64,000 nucleotides of DNA from Prorocentrum cordatum (GCA_963575745.1 CAUYUJ010019270.1:294931-358930); one strand, 5' to 3'. Positions 33,626 through 43,669 are shown, counted from the stretch's first letter. Notes: generated by a model from the letters alone, not told the origin. A program made the numbers and translations.

Positions 33626-33839
33626 GAGACTTTCCTCTCGCCCGCCCACGCAGCTTCGCCTCGCCCGCACGCACGGCACGCACGAACACGAAACCGAAAC
33701 CGATTTCCCTGTAGGGGGGCTCTCCGTTCCACTTCGATCTCACCTTCTCACCTCCGATATATGTACGCATATATATTCCCCAATCAGAGCTTGCCTCTGT
33801 AGGGGTCCTAGCGGATAAAAGGGTTAGGTGAAGTTCGTC

Positions 33840-34315
33840 GCCGATTTCGGTGGCCGGGCCCGGGTGCCCGGGTGCCCGGGTGCCCAGCGGTGCCCAGTGC
33901 CCGGGTGGCCGGTGAGCGGTCGATTTCGGTGGCCGGGCCCGGGTGCCCGGGTGCCCGGGGGTGCCCGGGTGCCCGGGGGTGCCCGGGTGCCCGGGGGTGC
34001 CCGGGTGCCCGGGGGTGCCCAATAGCCCAATAGCCCAATAGCCCAGTAGCCCTCTAGCCCTATAGCCCTATAGCCGTATAGCCCTATAGCCCTGTAGCCC
34101 TATAACCTTATATCCCTATAGCCCTAATAGCCTTATATCCCTATAGCCCCATAGCCCATATAGTTCTATAGCCCCATAGCCCTATAGCCCTATGGCCCTA
34201 TAGGTCACAGTCCTATAGCCCTATAGCCCTATAGCCCGATAGCCCTATAGCCCTGTAGCCCGATAGCCCTATAGCCCTATAGCCCGATGGCCCTATAGCC
34301 CTATAAGGGAGCAAT
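33840..34315. repeat. GGTGCCCGG and AGCCCTAT minisatellites
   Basis: A 9-bp GGTGCCCGG array at 33860-34020, with GATTTCGGTGGCCGGGCCCG duplicated at 33841 and 33921. From 34020 comes a CCCTATAG array of about 30 units. It is not a telomere repeat. Confidence 0.85.
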
Positions 34316-34364
34316 TGGAATATTGAAAACATCTGATTGGGTTTTTCTCCGGTATCGTTTCCAT

Positions 34365-34495
34365 ACACATATATATATGTATATATATATGTATATATAT
34401 ACAACCATGCGCGCGCTTCGCGCGCGCTTAGGTTCTAGCAGGCTCCAGGTCCAGGTCTCAACGACTTCGCAGTTCCACTGAAGCAATGAGACACA
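34365..34495 (+). repeat. (AT)n plus GCGC-hairpin dispersed repeat, copy 2
   Basis: (AT)n, then the hairpin GCGCGCG-CTT-CGCGCGC, then TAGGTTCTAGCAGGCTCCAG and CCACTGAAGCAATG. It matches the copy at 17925-18045. Confidence 0.75.
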
Positions 34496-34799
34496 CGCGG
34501 TTGGAATCAGAAGTAGGTCCCCCGCCTCATATTACCTTTGCCATCAGCAGCTTCTACGACATATATGAGCCAAACCATTAGACATGCAAGACATGCACGC
34601 GAATGCGCACCTGGGAGTTTGTCATGATCCCAGGGGTCTCTTCGAAGACTTGGTGAGTCCTGGAAGCATCGGGGGCCTCTTCGGTTTTGTAGGGAGTGTT
34701 TCGGAAACGTCTTGAGGGTTGCTGGGGACATTGGGGGGGGTCTGGGAGCTCAGGGGTTCTGGTTGTCCTGGCGGGGCTCCTGTCTGGACACTCTCGTGG

Positions 34800-35175
34800 A
34801 GCCATGTTGGAGGCGGGATGAATCATGCTCCTGGAAAGCTTTCTGGGAGCAAGGATTTGTGGTGTGATGTTTGGAACGTTTCGTCGTCGTCGTCGCCTCT
34901 TGCAGAGCCTGGTTGGAGGCCTGATGAATCATATTCCCGGAGGCCTTCTTAGAATGTGCTTGTTGGGTGTGCTTTGGGGTGGTGCTTAAGGCGTTCCGTC
35001 GTCGGCGTCGCCTCTGGGGGAGCCATGTTGGGGGCCTGATGAATCATGGTCCCGGAAGGCCTTAAGGGAACATGATGTTTGGGAGTGTCCTGAGGGGCTG
35101 CTTGGGGTGCTCCGTCGACCGTCGTCGTCGTCGTCGCCCTCGTTGAATGGGGACCTGATGAATCATGTTCTCGGA
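34800..35175. repeat. About 115-bp hairpin repeat array, block 1
   Basis: Four units near 34817, 34925, 35038 and 35155. Each begins GATGAATCATG and carries an inverted repeat (ATGTTCCCGGAAGGCC, CTTCTGGGAACAT), then TTGGGGCGTTCCGTCGTCGT and CCATGTTGG. Period about 105-117 bp. Confidence 0.8.
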
Positions 35176-35449
35176 AGGCCTGCTTGGGACGCTCTCGGGA
35201 GCTTACCGAGGTCTCCCAGACGCCCCAGGAGGGCCCATGAAATCCCAGACAAATCCCAGACAGTGAAACAAGCCAGTCTGGGATATGTCTGGGGTTTTCG
35301 ACTATGGAGCCCAAGTCGAAACTCCCATGGCCTCATCTTGAGCATCCCTCTGGAGCCTTTTATGGATCCCTCTACGTTAAGTTGCATCCTGTAACACTGC
35401 ATCCCGCTGCACCCCTTTAAGGTTTTCATATCTCTCAAATGTTTCTCTG

Positions 35450-35960
35450 GATTAGGGGGTTCGGACACGCGAAGGCGCCACGAGGCGCCGAGAAGAAGCC
35501 CGAGAGGGGCCCAAGAGAGGCTGAAGAGGAGCTCAAGAGAAGCTCAAGAAAGGCTCGGGAGGGCTCCAAGAAAGCTCCCAGAGAGCACCCCAGCAGTGGC
35601 ACCCAAGAGGGCCCTTCGGTCGCCACTGTCAGCAGGCGCTCTTGAGGCGCTCTTGGGCTTCTCTCGGGAGCCTTTCGGAATCTTCTGAGGAGCCCAAGAG
35701 GAGCCCAAGCGCAGCTAGTTGGCCCTCTTGGAACCATCTTCGAGGCGTCTTGGAGCCCTCTCAAAGACCCCACCCGTGTCCAAAAGAAGCCCAAGAACAG
35801 CCCGGGAGGGGCCCAACAACACTCCAAGAGGACCCGAAGCTGGCACCCCGACAATGGCACCCACGAGCCCCTCGTGGGTGCCAGTCGGGTGGCCTTTGGG
35901 GGGCCCTCCTGGGGTCCTCTTAGGCCCCCTCTGGTCTACTCTCGAGGCCCCGTTGGGCTT
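35450..35960. repeat. Degenerate GAGGGGCCCAAGAG repeat
   Basis: AAGAGGAGCCCAAG-type units, then CTCTTGGG on the other strand. 35175-35450 and 36000-36470 are unique sequence in which I see no gene. Confidence 0.55.
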
Positions 35961-36474
35961 CTCTCAGAGCCCTGGTGGGGCCGATCTGGGAAACCAGACA
36001 GAGCAAGTTGACCGAGAAACTTTATCAGCCGCCCGTCGGGCCGCTAAGATCAACTGCGCGCAGCTGATCTCAAAGCTGGAGTTTAACCGACCCGTATCCC
36101 CACTGGCGTGGCCCTCGTCCCACTGAGCGATGTACCCCCCCACACGGTGGGATGTATGCCGTCTCCCTCGGGTTTCATGGGGTAAACCCTTACCTCGGCG
36201 GCGGGGGAAGGGCACGTTGGTAGGAGGCTCAATGAGGGCTGGCGTCGTTTAGCCGATACTGAACAACCTCCGCCGCTTTCCCGATCCTCCCCCCACCACC
36301 CCCGACGTCGCGATTTTCTCCCAACGGCGGCCCTGGATGTGTGAACCTCTTCCCCGGGATCAACTCTACCCGGCTTTATTATCCTGAGCTGCTTGTTCGC
36401 TCCAGAAGACCAATGAAGGACTGTGGAGCCTGAAAACGGCCGAAAACGTTCCGTCGTCGTCGTCGCCCGTGGGG

Positions 36475-37011
36475 AGGGCCTCATGAATCCAAGTCCCAGA
36501 AGCCCTTTTCGGAACCTGAATGGTGGGAATGTCTTGAAGGCTGCTTGCGGTGTTCCGTCGTCGTCGTCACCCATGTTCCCATGGTAAGGGAATGATGAAT
36601 CATGCTCCCGACAAGCCTTCTGGGGACATGATTTTTGGGAGTTTTTTGGGGGGCCTGCTTGGGGCGTTCCGTCGTTGTCGTCGCCTCTTGGGGAGGCCTT
36701 TTGAAAGCGCAAGGAATGATGTCCCCGGAAGGCTTGTTGGCAAAATGAATGGTGGAAGTGTCTTGGAGGGCTTGCGTGGGGCGTCCCGTCTTCATCGTAG
36801 CCTCTTGGGAGCCATGTTGGGGGCCTGATGAATCATGTTCTTGGCAGGCCTTCTAGGAACATGATTTTTGGGCGTACTCATATCTTCGAGAGCTGCGGAT
36901 GATGCTGCGTCGTTGGCGTCGGCCATGCCTGGGGCCTGATGAATATGCTCCCACAAGGACTTCTGGGAACATGATCTTTGGGAATGTCTTTCGGGACTGC
37001 TTGGGCCGGTC

Positions 37012-37042
<31 letters not shown>

Positions 37043-37185
37043 TCTTGAGGAAACATGTTGGGAGCCCGATGAATCATGTTCCCGCAAGGGCTGCTGGGAA
37101 CATGAATTGTGGGAATGTCTTGGGGGGGCCTGCTTGGGGCGTTCCGTCGTCGTCGTCGCTCATGTTGGGGCTTTCCGCCGTCGTC
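36475..37185. repeat. About 115-bp hairpin repeat array, block 2
   Basis: Six units near 36482, 36597, 36713, 36826, 36938 and 37068, of the same kind as block 1. Each has an internal hairpin and a (CGT)2-9 tract of varying length. Confidence 0.85.
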
Positions 37186-37344
37186 GTCGGCCACCGATTA
37201 TCGCGTGCCTTCAAAAAAACTGGGCGGGAAACCTGTGAAAGACCGAAGAGGACGAGGAGGAGCAGGCAACGAGGGGAAGAAGAAGAGCAGGAAGATGGTG
37301 CAGTCAGGTGATAATTATTTTGCAGAGCTGTGCTCTAGAGCTCG

Positions 37345-37745
37345 GACATCTTTATTTTCGTCGTGGTTCGTGGTTCGTGGTGGTTCGTCCCCCTCGGCCC
37401 CTCCCCTGAGCCTGAGCCCCAGCTCCCCTGGGCCACCCCCCCTGGGGACACCCCCTCAGTCCAGGCTTCCTAGGGCAGCCCCCCTGGGCCGCGGAACCCT
37501 TTATTTTCGTCGTGGTTCGTGGTGGTTCGTTCCCCTCGGCCCCCCCCCCTGAGCATGAGCCCCAGCTCCCCTGAGCCTCCCACCCTTGGGAGCCTTCCTC
37601 CGTCCAGGCTTCCTTGGGCAGACCCCCTGGGCCGCGGAACCCTGTATTTTCGTCGTGGTTCGTGGTGGTTTGTCCCCCCCCCTCGACCCCCCCCTGAGCC
37701 TGAGCCCGAGCTCCCTTGGGCCACTCCCTTGGAAGCCTCCAGTCC
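37345..37745. repeat. Three tandem copies of a unit of about 147 bp
   Basis: TATTTTCGTCGTGGTTCGTG starts copies at about 37351, 37502 and 37645. Each copy continues with CCTGAGCCTGAGCCC and CCAGGCTTCCT. Confidence 0.85.
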
Positions 37746-37969
37746 TTCGCAACTCCTTTGTGCAAGAGCCAGGGCACGCGTGCCACTTGTTATTACAAAT
37801 ATCGTGATCCGATGGACCCCCTCCTGGTCCCTCCGGGGCCTCCCCCTGGCCGCTCAAATTATCTAGGGGCCTTCAGCCCATCCTGCCTATTGGAAGCAGT
37901 TTCGAAGCATCTCGGGGCCGGTTTTGTCGGCCGGGTGCCTTTACCATAAGGATCAGGGCCCCTTAGATT

Positions 37970-38165
37970 TCCGGAACAAACTTTAACTTAGATCTTCTGA
38001 CCCTTATCTTTCTTACACTTAACTTTAATCTTAAACTTTACCTTAGACTCGCCCCTTAGACTCCTTCACCTTTACCTTAGATTCGCCCCTTAGATTCGCC
38101 CCTTAGTCTCCTTACCCCTTACCTTACTTGAAATCCGACCTTAAATCCGACCCTTACCTGAAATC
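37970..38165. repeat. CTTAGA-rich island
   Basis: Irregular CCTTAGA/CCTTACC units (for example CCCCTTAGATTCG) in a less GC-rich stretch before the plus-strand block H-J. It resembles 60475-60610. Confidence 0.7.
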
Positions 38166-38329
38166 CATCAGTATGTCCGTGCTTTGTGTTTTCTTTGGGT
38201 GCGCACGCGATGCGTCGGTCGGGTTCGTTGCGTGTTGTTCTGGCTGGTTGGTTGGGCTGGTTGGCTGGGTATAGGTTCTGATGGTATCATGCACCTGGTG
38301 GCCTCCTTGAGGGTCAGCGGATTCTGCCG

Positions 38330-38875
38330 ACACGTTTGGGGTTCACGCTGGGCAACACGTTTGGGGTTCACGCTGAAAGCTGTTTGGGGTCAACGCTGAA
38401 CGCTGTTTGGGGTTCACGCTGAACGCTGTTTGGGGTTCACGCTGAAAACTGTTGGTGGTTCACGCTGTTTGGGGTTAAACGCGTCCACGCTGTTTGGGGT
38501 TCACACTGTTTGGGGTTCACGCTGACAACTGTTTGGGGTTCACGCTGTTTGGGGTTCACGCTGTTTGGGGTTCACGCTGTTTGGGGTTCACGCTGTTTGG
38601 GGTTCACGCTGAAAACTGTTTGGGGTTCACGCTGTTTGGGGTTCACGCTGAAAACTGTTTGGGGTTCGCGCTGTTTGGGGTTCACGCTGCTTGGGGTTCG
38701 CGCTGTTTGGGGTTCACGCTGTTTGGGGTTCACGCTGAAAACTGTTTGGGGTTCACGCTGTTTGGGGTTCACGCTGTTTGGGGTTCACGCTGAAAACTGT
38801 TTGGGGGTCACGAAAACTGTTTGGGGTTCACGCTGTTTGGGCTTCACGCTGAACGCTGTTTGGGGTTCACGCAGC
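38330..38875 (+). repeat. TTTGGGGTTCACGCTG 16-bp minisatellite upstream of gene H
   Basis: About 25 copies of the 16-bp unit, some carrying AAAACTG or AACGCTG inserts. It stops about 30 bp before the relict spliced leader of gene H and recurs before gene J. Its translations (GFTLFGVHA) are artefacts. Confidence 0.9.
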
Positions 38876-38907
38876 ACGAGAGATTTCATTGCAACATTGC
38901 CATCATA

Positions 38908-38928
38908 TCGTAGCCGTTCTTGGTCGAG
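38908..38928 (+). other. Relict DinoSL before gene H
   Basis: CGTAGCCGTTCTTGG-TCGAG matches the spliced leader at 15/21. It lies 31 bp upstream of the ATG at 38960, on the same strand. Confidence 0.55.
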
Positions 38929-38959
38929 CACACTTTTCAGCAATATTTCTTCTGGCCTC

Positions 38960-39865
38960 ATGGCCGCCCAAAACAGGAAGCCTCGTGAGATCGCCAACCC
39001 ATCCGTTCAGCAGGATGTTATTTCAGCAGAAGTTGCGAAGTTCAAGGGTAGCAAGAGTTGGACAGATCTCGTGTTTTGCCACCTAGTGAAAGAGCAGCAC
39101 AAGGTTACACCTAGTATGTTGGCGACTTTGGCACCCTTGCTCCAAGGCTTTATCGAGATCGGGTTCGACAATTGCGCACTGCCCATGCCGAAGGTCGAGA
39201 CAGCGATCTTGTGGTCCATCCCCAGCGGCGAGAAACCCCCGACTGACTATTGCCAGACGCGCTGGATCACCGAGATAGCAGACCACGTGAGGCTCGTATT
39301 CAATGCGCTTCGCCTGTACAAGTTGGAGGGCGATAGCGCGCAGATGACGCCTTCCGGCAGGAGGCGCTACCCGAAAACTGGTGGATTTCGCAAGAGCATG
39401 AGCGCCACTGACAGCATCTTGGTGCACGGCCTGATCAAGAACGTGAAGCTGAACTGCGTGGAGAAGGAGTGCCTATCAGATGACGGTCGGTCCGTTGCGT
39501 CTCGGGTTTCGGCCACATCTACCGCGCCAGTGCCAATGCGCGACCAGCCTCCCGACACGCGACATGCATTGCTCATCCGCTACAAGGCCATGTTCAATCA
39601 GAAGTCGCCGCTCAAGCCTGTCAAGGAAGACGCGGTGGACGATGACGGTGGAATCGAGCCGACCATCGAGTATCCCGAGGAGACCAGTGCGCCCGCAGCC
39701 GTCGCCCAAGAGCACGCCGCCGTCGCCCCCGAGCCCGCCGCCAAGGAGGTCCACCCAGCGGCGCTCTACGACGAGGACGGCGTGTTCCAGGGCATCATCG
39801 GCGGCTCCAGCTTCCTCGGGCAGCGGGCGCAGGAGCGCAAGGCGACGGCGCAGGCATCGATTTAG
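38960..39865 (+). CDS. Gene H: unknown dinoflagellate protein, 301 aa, intronless
   Basis: The ATG at 38960 (MAAQNRKPREIANPSVQQD) is the first after a relict spliced leader. The frame is open upstream only through the 16-bp repeat. The first 190 residues are folded-looking (AEVAKFKGSKSWTDLVFCHL, APLLQGFIEIGFDNCALPMP, TRWITEIADHVRLVFNALRL). The C-terminal third is Pro/Ala/Glu-rich and acidic, ending with FLGQRAQERKATAQASI. I recognise no domain. It has no introns and has a relict leader, which suggests reinsertion of an mRNA copy. It is followed by an (ACG)n tract and by gene I on the same strand. Confidence 0.7.
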   Translation: MAAQNRKPREIANPSVQQDVISAEVAKFKGSKSWTDLVFCHLVKEQHKVTPSMLATLAPLLQGFIEIGFDNCALPMPKVETAILWSIPSGEKPPTDYCQTRWITEIADHVRLVFNALRLYKLEGDSAQMTPSGRRRYPKTGGFRKSMSATDSILVHGLIKNVKLNCVEKECLSDDGRSVASRVSATSTAPVPMRDQPPDTRHALLIRYKAMFNQKSPLKPVKEDAVDDDGGIEPTIEYPEETSAPAAVAQEHAAVAPEPAAKEVHPAALYDEDGVFQGIIGGSSFLGQRAQERKATAQASI

Positions 39866-39918
39866 ATTCAAGTTGGGTTCAAAATGAGATGAGGAGGGGG
39901 ACGAGGGAGGAAGACGGA

Positions 39919-39924
<6 letters not shown>

Positions 39925-39963
<39 letters not shown>

Positions 39964-39965
39964 CA
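39925..39965. repeat. (ACG)n microsatellite
   Basis: About 13 ACG triplets downstream of gene H. Confidence 0.9.
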
Positions 39966-40160
39966 CGATAGCAACGACAACGAGAACTGTTTCGTTATAG
40001 CACACCTGGTCTAAATGCCCCCCTCTAGAAAAGGACACTTTGGATCCCTGGGAAATCGAAACATCTTCGGTATAATAGTCGAGGTCTGATTGGGGATTCA
40101 GTGCATGTAAACGTAAGTTTTACTTCGGAGCAATCGCACTAGGCAACTCGCAAGCGCGTG

Positions 40161-40568
40161 ATGGGTAAGCAGCAGCCTGGAGCACAGCAGAACAAGCGCG
40201 GGAAGCCAGCCGCGTCTCCGAGTTCGTCTTTGATGGCCCCGTCAGCAGCGCCTCCCGTCGAGCTCCCCGAGCCAGTGACGCCCCGTCCTGCGTCCAAGGA
40301 CCGCGCGGCGCAGAGCGTCGCGAAGACCGAGGCCCTCGTCTTCAGTCGGCCGAAGAAGTCGGGGCCAACTAAGGAGGATCGCCCCCGTGTCGAGCTCACG
40401 GCCTTTACCGATTCTAACAAGAGGGCCCACATCTGGACGACAGCAAAACCAGATGAGTTTGCCGCAATGGAGCGCCTTTACGTAGCCATGCAGAAGAAGC
40501 CGATGACGAAGGCACAGGCGCTCCAGCTTCGCGATTCTTTTCTTGGGAAGGTCGATCGTCCCACATAG
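40161..40568 (+). CDS. Gene I: small unknown protein, 135 aa
   Basis: ATG at 40161 (MGKQQPGAQQNKRGKPAA), stop at 40568. The N-terminal half is basic and Pro/Ser/Ala-rich, so probably disordered. The C-terminal 60 residues look folded (VELTAFTDSNKRAHIWTTAK, AAMERLYVAMQKKPMTKAQA). No domain is recognised and I see no clear relict spliced leader. It lies between H and J on the same strand, 295 bp after H. Confidence 0.6.
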   Translation: MGKQQPGAQQNKRGKPAASPSSSLMAPSAAPPVELPEPVTPRPASKDRAAQSVAKTEALVFSRPKKSGPTKEDRPRVELTAFTDSNKRAHIWTTAKPDEFAAMERLYVAMQKKPMTKAQALQLRDSFLGKVDRPT

Positions 40569-40789
40569 GTATTCTTCAGGTGCGAGATTTCGGCTTGGCG
40601 AATGATAGCATCGCTGCTTCAGGTATGTTTTCATTTGCTGCGATTGCGGGTGTTCGAGCATCAATGCGTTGCATTGTACAGTTTCGTTCGACTTCGGCTA
40701 TTCTGGTGACCGTGCCCACGGCTAGCGTTGATAAAAACTCCCCGCACCGAGAAGTAAATTATCTCAACAAGTGTGTGGGGTTCAACGGT

Positions 40790-40910
40790 TCACACTGCAC
40801 TTTGTTTGGGGTTCATGCTGAACTGTGTTTGGGGTCCACGCTGAACGCGTGAAAAAGAAGTTGTTTGGGGTTCACGCTGGGCTTTGTTTGGGGTCCACGC
40901 TGATCCAGGA
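40790..40910 (+). repeat. TTTGGGGTTCACGCTG minisatellite upstream of gene J
   Basis: Four or five copies of the 16-bp unit seen before gene H (TTTGGGGTTCATGCTG, TTTGGGGTCCACGCTG), ending about 80 bp before the relict leader of gene J. 40568-40790 is unique. Confidence 0.85.
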
Positions 40911-40992
40911 GGAAAACTACCGCAACAAAAACAGCTCCTAAAGAAACTACCGCAAGAAGAAACCCACTCAGCCCCAGTCCCGCTCCCCCAGT

Positions 40993-41013
40993 AGATAGGC
41001 ATTTTGGCTCGAG
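40993..41013 (+). other. Relict DinoSL before gene J
   Basis: TAGGCATTTTGGCTCGAG gives 16/21 matches to the spliced leader, 75 bp upstream of the ATG at 41088 and in the same orientation. Confidence 0.7.
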
Positions 41014-41087
41014 CGAGTTCTTGCTTCAGCGACCTGATTCGATCGAGTTTCTCTCGCGAGAGAGATCGCAACCTGCATTCCGGAACC

Positions 41088-41560
41088 ATGCCGCCGAATG
41101 GGGGGATGAAGCGCCCAGCAGCGGCCGAGGCTGGCGCGGCCCTCAAGCGCCCAGCAGCGGCAGCGACAGATCCCAGTGACAGGGCCGATGCTAAGAAGGA
41201 GATGTGGCAGATTGCGGCTGCTGGTAGCGCCGCCGCAAAGACGGCTCCAGCCACGTTCGAGGAGTCGGAGGAGGCCGCGCTTGCCATTCGCAAGGAGGGC
41301 GAGCCCGACCAGCGGCAGACGTCGCTTGCCCAGCGCCACGTCTTCAAGAGCAGCAGGGAGAGCATCGACCCTGAGGACCTCAAGAAGTATGACTGGTACA
41401 AGTCGACGGCGTGCAACATCAAGGGCAAGGAGCGCTTGGCCAACGAGATCATCAACGCGTACGTGCCGCGGGACGCGGGCTACGGGTCCACCATCGAGCC
41501 AGACCAGCGCGCCCTGACGCGCGTGAACACTCGGGAGCACGTGAAGAAGGACCATGGGCT

Positions 41561-41592
<32 letters not shown>

Positions 41593-42286
41593 AACGACGA
41601 CCACCTCATAGGACTCCGACATCGCCACGAGCTTGAAGAAGAACATCATGATCGCGACGGTCTTCAACGGCAGCAGGGCGGCTTTTGAAGAGGCCAAGGA
41701 TGACGGAGACGTCTGGGCGGATCCCGAGGACGACACCCGCTACCAGTACGACCAGAAGATCAAGAATAACACCGACACAAGGAGCGAGAAGAAGACGGCC
41801 ACGGTGGTTCTCAACCCCAAGGACAAGAAGGAGTTCATGGGCGCCATTGCCAACATGATGGAGGACATGGAGCGGCCCGAGTGGATGAACTTGGAGGTAA
41901 AGAACAAGAAGGAGAGGAAGGCCATCAAAGACGACTGCGCTGACGACACGGACATGATGCTATTGCAGAATTGCAACGACAGCTTCACGAGCGTGACCCT
42001 CGACTTGCAGAGGATGGCCCCTCAGGTGTGCCGCATCACCACGACCGAGGTGATCAGGCGCATCGCGCAGGAGAGCCTCGACCTCCTCAAGAAAGCGGCG
42101 GGGCCGTCCGAGAAGATTCAGAAGTTGCTGATGACGGACCCTAACTCCGTGCGCAAGCTCGAGGCCGAGGACGCCCTCATCGCAGCAGGCAAGATCTACG
42201 AGCAGCTGGCCGAGCTCCACACGCAGCTCAGGGCCATCGTCAACAACGATAAGAAGAAGCAGAAGGCCTCCCTCAAGGCCAAGTGA
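41088..42286 (+). CDS. Gene J: unknown Lys/Ala-rich protein, two exons, 375 aa
   Basis: Exon 1 41088-41540 and exon 2 41612-42286 join in frame (phase 0) across a 71-bp intron, GTGAAG...CATAG, which is mostly (ACG)n. The start MPPNGGMKRPAAAEAGAAL carries KRPAAA repeats typical of dinoflagellate proteins. Next come HVFKSSRESIDPEDLKKYDW and a long helical C-terminal half (FMGAIANMMEDMERPEWMNL, KIYEQLAELHTQLRAIV) with a basic tail (KKKQKASLKAK), perhaps a coiled coil. No known domain. Without the intron the frame would end in poly-Arg. It shares its upstream 16-bp repeat with gene H. Confidence 0.75.
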
Positions 42287-42523
42287 AGCCAGCCTGCGAC
42301 AGCGCGAGCACTCAGCATCCTGTGCGCGAACCTGCTTTTTGTGCAGCTGCCACGCGCGGTCAGCCAGCTGAAAGTTAAAGGAGGGGGAGTCAGGAATGCC
42401 CCCCCCCCCCAGCTCGGGTTAGAAGAAAACGCAAGCATTTAGTGTCCCACAAGGTTGGTTTGAGGAAAAAACACAAGAAAAAATATTAAGGATTGTGAAA
42501 AACAGATAATATCAATTGCAGGT

Positions 42524-42822
42524 TTATCTTAGATTTATCTTAGATTTATCTTAGATTTATCTTAGATATATCTTAGATGTATCTTAGATTTGATGTGTAT
42601 GGCGTCTTAGATTTATCTTAGATTTATCTCAGATTTATCTTAGATTTTACAAATCTAATATAACATCTCGTAGATGTTACAAATCTAAGATAAATCTAAT
42701 ATAAATCTAAGATAAATCTAAGATGGATATACACTAAATCTAAGATAATATAAGATAAATCTAAGATAAATCTAAGATAACTCTAATATAAATCTAAGAT
42801 AAATCTAAGATAAATCTAAGAT
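42524..42822. repeat. Large imperfect palindrome of TTATCTTAGAT units
   Basis: The left arm (about 42524-42648) is TTATCTTAGAT repeated. The right arm (about 42674-42822) is its reverse complement, ATCTAAGATAA repeated. The centre has ACAAATCTAATAT and ATGTTACAAATC. The units are 11 bp, so each arm can pair over more than 100 nt. It lies in an AT-rich island downstream of gene J. Confidence 0.9.
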
Positions 42823-43020
42823 CCCCCTGACCAGCCGAGGTGCCAAGCACCCAAGGGGGGTCCCGTCCGAGAGGTCCCGCACGGGTAGCTGTACACTCCA
42901 CATCAGGACTCAATCTTCTAGATTCATTAACCCATGATGCGAAGTCCACAGAAACCTAATGAGCATACCCATGTACGACAGCTGCTGCACCGTGCTTTCT
43001 TTATATGTGGATGACCACCT

Positions 43021-43352
43021 GGCGATCCAGGGTTCCGCCGTCGAAGCGGCTGGCATTAGGGGGTTCTCAGGCCCCTGCCGTTCTTCTCTGCTTCGGTGGT
43101 GGGCTCGGTCGCTTTGGCCTGGTAATGCCCACCAGGCGATCCAGGGTTCCGCCGTCGGAGCGGCTGGCATTAGGGGGTTCTCAGGCCCCTGCCGTTCTTC
43201 TCTGCTTCGGTGGTGGGCTCGGTCGCTTTGGCCTGGTAATGACCACCAGGCGATCCAGGGTTCCGCCGTCGGAGCGGCTGGCATTAGGGGGTTCTCAGGC
43301 CCCTGCAGTTCTTCTCTGCTTCGGTGGTGGGCTCGGTCGCTTTGGCCTGGTA
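43021..43352. repeat. Three tandem copies of a 114-bp unit
   Basis: GGCGATCCAGGGTTCCGCCG starts copies at 43021, 43135 and 43249, with only a few differences. 114 is a multiple of three, so frames stay open on both strands. I see no sign that it is translated. Confidence 0.9.
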
Positions 43353-43669
43353 TGTAAATACGCGCATGGGCGCGCGCATAGATGAGGAGGAGGAGGATGA
43401 GGACGACGACGATGTCATGGTAGTCGCGGCTCTGTGCTGTCCAGTGCCAGCGATTGCAGGTTCGGAGTTCCAGGTGACCAGCATTGCTCGCCATCGCAAA
43501 AGTAAGAAACAATTGTGCTCCAGGAGGGGGAGACTCGAGACGACGGGCTTAGGGGGGCTGCGCCGTTTCGCACCAAAGCCACCCCGTTAAGATTCCCCGA
43601 TTGCAATAAAAGTGCCACCAGGGATGACGATGACGGGGGGTTCGGGGGATCCCATCGCAGCGCTTGCGT

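Noticed and set aside
32127-33818. A 563-codon open frame on the plus strand
   Set aside because: It crosses the TCTCACTATCGA and CATCAT arrays; residues are SLSIS/IDLT and poly-Ile/His.
34020-34315. CCCTATAG array as a telomere-like repeat
   Set aside because: The unit is not the TTTAGGG type expected for dinoflagellates and is internal and degenerate.
38510-38957. N-terminal extension of gene H (GFTLFGVHA repeats)
   Set aside because: It is the 16-bp minisatellite translated; the ATG at 38960 after the relict leader is the better start.
42910-43512. A 200-aa protein with three 38-aa repeats
   Set aside because: The repeats are equally open in other frames and follow from a 114-bp tandem duplication; no other coding sign.
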